Shown here piece after piece: positions 15,232 through 21,544 of a DNA stretch of 23,216 nt. Each line of letters begins with the position of its first letter. Position 1 is the stretch's first letter. The notes below the pieces were generated by a model. The model was not told the origin of the DNA. It searched no databases and saw nothing but the letters and a program-made list of their open reading frames with translations. Both the position numbers and the translations under genes were made by a program. The stretch comes from DASXUC01 sp036505015 (GTDB lineage: Bacteria > Sysuimicrobiota > Sysuimicrobiia > Sysuimicrobiales > Kaftiobacteriaceae). The DNA is taken from positions 1-23,216 of the forward strand of contig DASXUC010000160.1 in NCBI GenBank assembly GCA_036505015.1. The letters run 5' to 3'.

Positions 15232-16005
15232 ATGCGCCTCAAAGACAAAGTCGCCCTGATCACCGGTGCGGCCAGCGGGATCGGCCGCACCGCGGCCATG
15301 TTGTTTGCGGAACAGGGGGCGGCGGTGGTGATCGCCGACGTCACCGAGCGCGCCGGCGCCGACGCCGCGCAGGCCATCACCGCGGCCGGCGGCCGGGCGG
15401 CGTTCATCCGTACGGACGTCACCAACGCCGCCGATGTGGAGGCGATGGTGCGGTTCGCGGTGCAGCGGTTCGGCGGGCTGCACGTGCTCTACAACAATGC
15501 CGGCATCTTCCACCCGGATGACGGCGGGACGGTGGAGACGGCCGAAGCGATCTGGGATCGCGTGATCGGCATCAACCTCAAGGGGGTGTGGCTGGGATGC
15601 AAGTACGGCATTCCGGCGATGCTGGCCTCCGGCGGCGGTTCCATCATCAATGTGGCCTCGTTCGTGGCGCTCGTCGGCGCGGCCACGGCGCAGATTGCCT
15701 ATACCGCGAGCAAGGGCGGCGTGCTGTCGATGACCAGGGAGATCGCGGTCGAGTACGCGCGGAAAGGCATCCGGGCCAACGCCCTGTGTCCCGGCCCCAT
15801 CGAGACGCCGATGCTGGCCGAACTGCTCAGTGACCCGGAGCGGCGGGCCCGCCGGCTCGTGCACATTCCGATCGGGCGCTTCGGCCACGCCGAAGAGATC
15901 GCACGGGTCGCGCTGTGGCTGGCCTCGGATGAATCGTCGCTGGTAACCGGCGCGGCGCTGGTCGCCGACGGCGGGATTACCGCGGCCTACGTGACGCCGG
16001 AATAG
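15232..16005 (+). CDS. Short-chain dehydrogenase/reductase (SDR)
   Basis: This is a 257-residue classical SDR. The cofactor loop is TGAASGIG (11-18), with Asp36 after the second strand (VVIADV), which favours NAD over NADP. The NNAG motif is present, the catalytic set is Ser143, Tyr157 and Lys161 (YTASK), and the PG motif follows (LCPGPIETPM). It would oxidise an alcohol or reduce a carbonyl. Since an aldehyde dehydrogenase follows 20 nt later, oxidation of an alcohol to an aldehyde or ketone intermediate is the natural reading, though the substrate is unknown. GGAGAG lies about 7 nt before the ATG. The 42-nt gap from the kinase contains no obvious terminator, so it should be in the same operon. 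Confidence 0.93.
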   Translation: MRLKDKVALITGAASGIGRTAAMLFAEQGAAVVIADVTERAGADAAQAITAAGGRAAFIRTDVTNAADVEAMVRFAVQRFGGLHVLYNNAGIFHPDDGGTVETAEAIWDRVIGINLKGVWLGCKYGIPAMLASGGGSIINVASFVALVGAATAQIAYTASKGGVLSMTREIAVEYARKGIRANALCPGPIETPMLAELLSDPERRARRLVHIPIGRFGHAEEIARVALWLASDESSLVTGAALVADGGITAAYVTPE

Positions 16006-16025
16006 CATTGCGAAGGAGCGCCAAT

Positions 16026-17489
16026 ATGGCGGGAACGCAGCGGCAATGGCGGATGGTGATCGGGGGACATGAGGAGCCCGCCCTCTCCGGGCAAACCACC
16101 ACGGTCACCAACCCGGCTACAGGGGAACCGGCAGCGGTGGTGCCTGCGGCGGGCGTGGACGATGTGGACCGGGCGGCGCGGGCGGCCCGGGAGGCGTTCG
16201 ATCGCGGCCCTTGGTCCCGCATGGCGGCCAGTGAGCGGGGACGCGTCCTGATGAGGATCGCCGGGCTGCTGCGCGAGCGCGCCGATGCCATCGCCCGAGC
16301 CGAGGTCGCCAGCGGCGGCAAACCCATCACCGACGCCAGGGCCGAGGTTCTCGCCGCGGCGGACTGTTTTGAATACTACGCCGGGGCGGCAACCAAATGG
16401 ACCGGGGAAACGATTCCGGTCACCGACCGTGGGCTGGACTTCACCCTGCGCGAACCGATCGGCGTCGTCGGGCTGATCGTGCCGTGGAATTTCCCGCTGA
16501 TGATCGCGTCGTGGAAAGTTGCTCCCGCGCTGGCGGCGGGCAACACAGCCGTCCTCAAGCCGGCCAGCGCCACCCCGCTCACTGCGCTGGCGCTCGGCGC
16601 CCTTGCCCTCGAAGCGGGGCTGCCCCCGGGGGTGCTCAACGTGATCACCGGACCCGGAGCGATGGTGGGCATGGCGCTGGTGCGCCATCCCCTCGTCGGC
16701 AAGATCGCCTTCACCGGCGAGACCGCCACCGGCGTGGCGATCATGCAGGCCGCGGCGGAGACGATGACGCGGGTGTCGCTGGAGTTGGGTGGGAAATCGC
16801 CCAACGTCATCTTCGCCGACGCCGACCTCGATCGGGCCATCCCCGCCGCGGTCGGCGCGGTCTTCGGCAATGCCGGCCAGGACTGCTGCGCGCGGAGCCG
16901 GATCTTCATCGAGCAGTCGATCTATCCCGAGGCCACGGCCGCCCTGGTCGAGGAAACCACGCGCCTCCGTACGGGCGATCCGCTGCACGAAGACACGCAG
17001 ATCGGATCGCTCATCTCCCGCAGCCACCGCGACCGGGTGGCCGGCTATGTCGAGCTGGGGGCGCGGGAAGGGGCAACGGTGCTCTGCGGCGGGCGGGCGC
17101 CGGACGATCCGGCCCTCGCGCGCGGCGCGTACCTGCTCCCCACCGTACTGGGGCACGTCAGCAACAGCATGCGAGTGGCACAGGAGGAAATCTTCGGCCC
17201 GGTGGCCTGCGTCATTCCGTTTACGGATGAAGCCGGCGCGGTGGCGATGGTGAACGACTCACCCTATGGGCTGTCGAGTTCGGTCTGGACCCGCGACGTC
17301 GGCCGGGCGCTGCGGATGGCCCGGGCCATCCGCTCGGGCGTGGTGAGCATCAACACCAACCACAGCGTGCATCAGGAGGCGCCGTTCGGCGGGATGAAGA
17401 TGAGCGGATTTGGACGCGAGCTGGGGATGCACGCGCTGGAGCTGTACACCGAAGTGAAGAACGTCTTTATTGCCGTTTCAGACGGGTAG
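16026..17489 (+). CDS. NAD(P)-dependent aldehyde dehydrogenase
   Basis: This 487-residue enzyme is a full-length member of the ALDH superfamily that oxidises an aldehyde to the acid. Visible motifs are IVPWNFPLMI, the cofactor loop AFTGETATG, general base Glu253 in LELGGKSPN, nucleophile Cys287 in NAGQDCCARSR, and EEIFGPV and APFGGMKMSGFGRE near the end. This layout is typical of betaine-aldehyde, aminoaldehyde and related hydroxy-aldehyde dehydrogenases. The ATG at 16026 has AAGGAG 7 nt upstream; a TTG at 16008 is rejected. It is the last gene of the plus-strand operon, and its 3' end overlaps the convergent MetF-like gene by 23 nt. Confidence 0.95.
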   Translation: MAGTQRQWRMVIGGHEEPALSGQTTTVTNPATGEPAAVVPAAGVDDVDRAARAAREAFDRGPWSRMAASERGRVLMRIAGLLRERADAIARAEVASGGKPITDARAEVLAAADCFEYYAGAATKWTGETIPVTDRGLDFTLREPIGVVGLIVPWNFPLMIASWKVAPALAAGNTAVLKPASATPLTALALGALALEAGLPPGVLNVITGPGAMVGMALVRHPLVGKIAFTGETATGVAIMQAAAETMTRVSLELGGKSPNVIFADADLDRAIPAAVGAVFGNAGQDCCARSRIFIEQSIYPEATAALVEETTRLRTGDPLHEDTQIGSLISRSHRDRVAGYVELGAREGATVLCGGRAPDDPALARGAYLLPTVLGHVSNSMRVAQEEIFGPVACVIPFTDEAGAVAMVNDSPYGLSSSVWTRDVGRALRMARAIRSGVVSINTNHSVHQEAPFGGMKMSGFGRELGMHALELYTEVKNVFIAVSDG

Positions 17490-18999
17490 TCCTCGGACCC
17501 GCGCCACGGAACTCGGTGATCCATGAACAGGTGCCCCAGGCCTGCACCGGCACGGGCGGGATCAACATGTCTTCCAAGCGCGGAAGCATCCCGGCCCGCT
17601 TGGAGATCCGATAGATCTCGTTGTGGATGCACTCGCGGTCACCAAACTCGCAGCGGTTGTTGGTGGTGCCTCCGCACGGGCCGTTGGCCAGTCCCTTCGG
17701 ACACGTTTCCGGGCACACGTAGGCCGTCTGCGGGAGCCGGCAGAACCCGCAGGTCTGGCAGCCGACCAGCGGCGCTTTGATCGCGCGTTCCGCGACGACC
17801 AGCGCGCGCCCGGCGGTACTGTCTGGATCGATGCGCCGGACGACCGGACCCAAGATCCGTGCGCCGATGGACCCCTCCCGAAACAGCACGCGATCGGTCA
17901 GATCGAGCGCGCGATATCGCGTCCACTCCCACCGAACCTGCTGATGTTCTCCGGTCCCTGTTCCCTGTTCCCTGTTCGCTGGGGCTTCTGCGTCCAGGTA
18001 GAATCCGTTGGCCGGGGCGACCTCAGCAGTGCGGCCGTCACGCAGTGTCAGCATCCGCTCGGCGGCCTCGCGGCGGGCGTCGGATGTCGGATAGACGCGC
18101 ATCACCGTGTCCATCTCGTCGAAGAGGCGTACGATGCTGTCGTATCTGACCAGCCCGCTCACCTGCACGCCCGCATACCCCAGATCGCGCACGAGTCCAA
18201 CCTGCAGCGCCAGACGGCGGTAGGCGGCGGCGCGTCCACCGTCCGGGCTCTCGGCTTCTTCCTCCAGCCGCGCGACCAGTTGATCGGTCACGGTCACGCC
18301 GGGCAGGCCGGTCCTGCGGATGCGCCGGCCACGGGCGGCGGTGAGGAAGAGCAGTTCCGCCACCAGGGGGGCGCGGTAGCCGCGCCGGTTCAGGAACCAG
18401 GCGACCTCCGCGAATTTCGGGGAATCCCATCCGATCTGCGTCATCAGGAAATTCCCACCGGCGCGCAATTTCTTGGCGGCCTTGAAATACTGGCCGAGCA
18501 GGTCTTCCTCGCAGTACTTGAACGGGCAGACGGCCCCGGCCAGCAACAACTCCGCGAAGCGCTGCCGGGCCGCGTGGATGGCCGTCACCGAGTCCAGGTA
18601 GCGTACGGGCCGGTCCACCGGCGGATGCCTCAGCTTGTCTCCGGTCACCAGCAGGAACGTGTCCAGTCCCGCTCTTGCGGCACGATCCAGGTCGGCTTCA
18701 AGATGGCTGAGGGTCCGGTCTTTGCCGGCCCAGTGCACGATGGGCATCGTGCCGCAGACGTCGGCCGCGCGGGCGGCGCTGGTAATAGGATCGTAATCGT
18801 GGTCGGAATGGCTGCGGTCGGTGAACGCGAGGCCGTCGATGCGGGGATCGCCGCGCACCTCGCGCGCCAGCGTGAGGATCGGCCGCAGTGCGTCCTCCGA
18901 CGACGCGTGCGCGCTGGGGAGCGTCACCTCGACGGTGAGCACGAACCGGCCCGAGGCCAGGGCTTGCCGCACCCGGTTCTGGTACGGCGATGCGCTCAC
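17467..18999 (-). CDS. Methylenetetrahydrofolate reductase with MetV-like zinc domain
   Basis: This 510-residue cytoplasmic protein has an N-terminal MTHFR TIM barrel (about 1-310): Glu24 in VEVTLP at the position of the catalytic acid, and VTGD (Asp121) at the flavin/folate site. A variable linker follows, then a Cys-rich C-terminal domain with CQTCGFC, CPETCPKG and GPCGGTTNNRC, the MTHFR_C/MetV zinc or cluster-binding module. It interconverts 5-methyl-THF and 5,10-methylene-THF, so it fits after the methyltransferase of the same operon. GTG at 18999 overlaps the TGA of the MFS gene (GTGA), which decides the start; a longer version reaching 19077 is unlikely. The linker contains a threefold 7-nt repeat. 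The 3' end overlaps the aldehyde dehydrogenase by 23 nt. Confidence 0.9.
   Translation of the reverse strand: MSASPYQNRVRQALASGRFVLTVEVTLPSAHASSEDALRPILTLAREVRGDPRIDGLAFTDRSHSDHDYDPITSAARAADVCGTMPIVHWAGKDRTLSHLEADLDRAARAGLDTFLLVTGDKLRHPPVDRPVRYLDSVTAIHAARQRFAELLLAGAVCPFKYCEEDLLGQYFKAAKKLRAGGNFLMTQIGWDSPKFAEVAWFLNRRGYRAPLVAELLFLTAARGRRIRRTGLPGVTVTDQLVARLEEEAESPDGGRAAAYRRLALQVGLVRDLGYAGVQVSGLVRYDSIVRLFDEMDTVMRVYPTSDARREAAERMLTLRDGRTAEVAPANGFYLDAEAPANREQGTGTGEHQQVRWEWTRYRALDLTDRVLFREGSIGARILGPVVRRIDPDSTAGRALVVAERAIKAPLVGCQTCGFCRLPQTAYVCPETCPKGLANGPCGGTTNNRCEFGDRECIHNEIYRISKRAGMLPRLEDMLIPPVPVQAWGTCSWITEFRGAGPRTTRLKRQ
17955..17975. repeat. Heptanucleotide tandem repeat inside the MetF-like gene
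   Basis: TCCCTGT is repeated three times without interruption (17955-17961, 17962-17968, 17969-17975). It encodes part of the linker between the reductase barrel and the zinc domain (NREQGTG on the minus strand). Because a unit is 7 nt, gain or loss of one copy would shift the reading frame and remove the zinc domain. Confidence 0.85.
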
Positions 19000-20177
19000 C
19001 GCCGCGCCCGCAACGGGCCGAGTGCGAGCAGTCCGGCCAGCGGACCCACCGCCAGGATCGCAAACGCCCATCCCCACTGCGCGGACGGGCTCAGCGACGC
19101 CGCCTTGGTCAGGTCAAGCACGAACCCGACGGCGGGAGGCGCCAGCACCGTGGCGCCCCATCCGCTGAGCATCTGCAGACTGAACGCGCCGCCCAGGGAG
19201 TGCGGCGCTACGACCTCCATCAGGCTGGCCGAGTACGACGGGGAATCGGCCAGTGACACGGTTCCATAGACCAGCGCGACGCCGATGAGCAGGATGAGCG
19301 GCGCGCTGAACAGCCATCCGAAGACGATGGAGCACACCATGCTCCCCGTGAGCATCACCGTGGCGGTTTCGGCGCGCCCGAGCCGGTCGGAGAGACGCCC
19401 GCCGGCGAGGGCCCCCACCGCGCCGCCCACCCCGATCGCCGCGCCCGCCAGCATGCCGCCCCACGCCAGCGCATCACGCGGGGAAACGCCACGCGGCAGC
19501 AGCATCGCCACCATGAATGGCGTCAACCATCCCCAGAATCCGAACAGTTCCCAGTTGTGGCCGGTGTACGCCAGGATGACCCGTCGGGCCCGCGGATTTC
19601 CGACAACGTCGGCGACGTAGCGGGACGGACCCAGCCGGGGCAGCGCGGCGGGCCTGGATACGAAGGGAATCGCCAGCGCCATCACCACCGCCCCCAGCAG
19701 CTCGAGTGCGCCCACCCCTGCCATGGTCGTGCGCCATCCCACGCGAGGAGCAAGCAGTCCGACATAGTACAGTGGCACGGCGTATGCGGCGACGATCGTC
19801 GCGACGTAGATGCCCGTGGCCGTTCCCCGGCGATCGAGAGGGATGGTCTCGGCGATCTGCTTGAGGGCGGGCAGATACAGGCCGCCGAGGGCGATCCCGA
19901 TCAGCAGCCGCAGCAGGATGCCGGTGGTGAAATCCCGCGCGCCCGCGGCGAACAGCAGGTCGCCCACCCCGACGAGCGCCGCGGCGGCGACCATGATCGG
20001 CTTGGTGCGCACCCGATCGAGGAGAAACCCAATCACGACGTAGGCGGCGAGGGTCCCGAGTTGAAAGACCCCGAGGATCAACCCGGCCCGGCTCCCGCTG
20101 AGGCCCCACTCCGTGGAGAGGACCGGGATGAGGACCGAAAAGGTCAGGCTGGTCTGGTAGGCGAGGAACTGGCCCAC
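18996..20177 (-). CDS. Major facilitator superfamily transporter
   Basis: This 393-residue inner-membrane protein has about 11-12 hydrophobic spans. It carries the MFS loop motif in both halves: GFLLDRVRTKP (50-60) after the second span and GGRLSDRLGRAET in the second half. It would exchange or import a small solute by secondary transport; lying between two folate one-carbon genes, it may carry the methylated substrate or a demethylated product. The first usual start is GTG at 20177, which leaves the first span short. The codons just upstream in frame read WTGFAALCV, which looks like the missing part of that span, but no ATG, GTG or TTG is found there, so the true start is uncertain and might be a CTG. 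It overlaps the MetF-like gene by 4 nt and lies 65 nt after the methyltransferase. Confidence 0.88.
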   Translation of the reverse strand: MGQFLAYQTSLTFSVLIPVLSTEWGLSGSRAGLILGVFQLGTLAAYVVIGFLLDRVRTKPIMVAAAALVGVGDLLFAAGARDFTTGILLRLLIGIALGGLYLPALKQIAETIPLDRRGTATGIYVATIVAAYAVPLYYVGLLAPRVGWRTTMAGVGALELLGAVVMALAIPFVSRPAALPRLGPSRYVADVVGNPRARRVILAYTGHNWELFGFWGWLTPFMVAMLLPRGVSPRDALAWGGMLAGAAIGVGGAVGALAGGRLSDRLGRAETATVMLTGSMVCSIVFGWLFSAPLILLIGVALVYGTVSLADSPSYSASLMEVVAPHSLGGAFSLQMLSGWGATVLAPPAVGFVLDLTKAASLSPSAQWGWAFAILAVGPLAGLLALGPLRARR

Positions 20178-20242
20178 ACACAGGGCCGCGAAGCCGGTCC
20201 AGACCTCCGATCCCGCCGATGTGTTTTCCCTAAGGAGCGCGG

Positions 20243-21418
20243 TCAGGAGACATCCAATCGGTGTTTGGGGATCGCCTTCTTCGGATCGATGAACGGCAAG
20301 GTCACGACGCTCGCGGCATGGCGCGGCTCGCCGGGCAGGCGCTGCACCTCGATGCGCGTCCCGGGGATGCTGTGCTCGATTCTGACCATGGCCAGGCCGA
20401 TGTTCTTCTTCAGCGTGGGCGAGAACACGAATGCCGAGGCACGGCCGATCTCCCTGCCGTCTTTGTAGACTGACCAGGGCCCTTCAAACTCGTGGACGGC
20501 CGGTTCCCCGTCCTCCTCAAACCCGACGAGCTTCCGCGTCATACCTGAGCGCCGGACGCGCTCGAGGGCATCCTTGCCGATGAAGCGCGCCTTCGGCTCA
20601 ATCTGCCACTCCAGGCCCAGCTCGTACAGGTTGGTCGTCAGATCCATGTCGGCCTGATTATTGAGAATCCCCGCCTCGACCCTGCGGGCATGGTTGGGTC
20701 CGGCGGGGATCAGGCCGAAGGGCTTGCCCCGGTCCACGATCAGCGAGACCATCTCTTCCGCGCGACTGTTGTCCAGCAGAAACACCTCGTAGCCGACCTC
20801 CCCCGTCCAGCCGGTGCGCGTAATGATGACGGGGATGCGGCCCGGGAATTGGGTGTCCATCCACCAGTAGTAGCGCAGTTTGGTGATGCCGTCGCCGATG
20901 ATGGCCCGCAGCACGTCGGGTGCGCGGGGACCCTGCACCTGCACGGGATACACGTCGGCCAACCCTACGGTGGCGTTCAACCCCATGCCCACGGCCACAC
21001 CCTTGGCCCACAGGTGCACGTCGCTGTCGGACGGGCACAGCCAGAAGCGGTTCTCCCCCAGCCGGAGGACGACCGGATCGTTGACCACGCACCCGTTCTC
21101 GTCGGTGATCAGCGCGTACTTGCACTGGCCGACCGCGCACTTGCTCATGTCGCGGGGGGTGAGCATGTCCATCAGCGCGAAGCCGTCCGGCCCGTCGATT
21201 TCGACCGGGCGCTCCACGCTCACGTCCCACAGCGTGACCCCGTTGCGAATCGCCCAGTACTCCTGGTCCTTCGTCTGCCCGTCGAAGTCAACGGCGTGGA
21301 GGTGGTGGTTGTACCAGAGGAATGAGGTGGCGCCCAGCGCCCGGAACACGGGAAAGAGCGGGGACTTCCGATAGCGCATCGAGTGGACGAGCCGGTAGTC
21401 GTACAGATCGCCAGCCAT
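20243..21418 (-). CDS. GcvT/DmdA-like folate-dependent methyltransferase
   Basis: This 391-residue protein has the GcvT fold of aminomethyltransferases and DMSP demethylase DmdA. It contains VTLWDVSVERPVEIDGP, LTPRDMSKCAVGQCKYALI, NDPVVLRLGENRFWLCPSD and, near the end, IGLAMVRIEH and LPFIDPKKAIPK. These are closer to what I recall of DmdA than of glycine-cleavage T protein, but the substrate segment reads GWTGEVGYEV as in GcvT rather than the DmdA-type variant. It probably moves a methyl or methylene group from an N- or S-methylated compound to tetrahydrofolate. The ATG at 21418 has AAGGAG upstream; an 11-residue longer form is less likely. First gene of the minus-strand operon with MFS and MetF-like genes; DMSP as substrate is not shown. 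Confidence 0.9.
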   Translation of the reverse strand: MAGDLYDYRLVHSMRYRKSPLFPVFRALGATSFLWYNHHLHAVDFDGQTKDQEYWAIRNGVTLWDVSVERPVEIDGPDGFALMDMLTPRDMSKCAVGQCKYALITDENGCVVNDPVVLRLGENRFWLCPSDSDVHLWAKGVAVGMGLNATVGLADVYPVQVQGPRAPDVLRAIIGDGITKLRYYWWMDTQFPGRIPVIITRTGWTGEVGYEVFLLDNSRAEEMVSLIVDRGKPFGLIPAGPNHARRVEAGILNNQADMDLTTNLYELGLEWQIEPKARFIGKDALERVRRSGMTRKLVGFEEDGEPAVHEFEGPWSVYKDGREIGRASAFVFSPTLKKNIGLAMVRIEHSIPGTRIEVQRLPGEPRHAASVVTLPFIDPKKAIPKHRLDVS

Positions 21419-21457
21419 CTGTGGTCGCTCCTTGTGAGAGTGTGATCGCACGCGGGC

Positions 21458-21515
21458 GGAACGTTCCTGTGGCTTCGACCGCGTGCGGTCGTCTCCTCCC
21501 TGACAGGAATGTTCC
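21458..21515. promoter_or_regulatory. Paired operator-like palindromes in the divergent promoter region
   Basis: The 126-nt gap between the divergent genes at 21418 (minus) and 21545 (plus) holds GGAACGTTCC (21458-21467, a perfect palindrome) and GGAATGTTCC (21506-21515), 48 nt apart centre to centre. With flanks they form facing 13-mers, ACAGGAAYGTTCC, one on each strand, differing at one base. This is the arrangement expected for a dimeric repressor or activator binding two sites and controlling both promoters. No regulator gene lies beside it in the window. Confidence 0.55.
21476..21491. promoter_or_regulatory. Central palindrome in the divergent promoter region
   Basis: CGACCGCGTGCGGTCG has 7-nt inverted arms around a 2-nt centre. 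It lies almost midway between the two GGAAYGTTCC sites. It could be a third operator or a small hairpin in either transcript leader. Confidence 0.45.
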
Positions 21516-21544
21516 CCCTGCGGTCACGAAATCGGTGAGGCGTC

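Noticed and set aside
17623..19269. Plus-strand open frame of 548 codons
   Set aside because: It is antisense to the MetF-like gene and the MFS gene, which carry clear motifs; its own product matches nothing.
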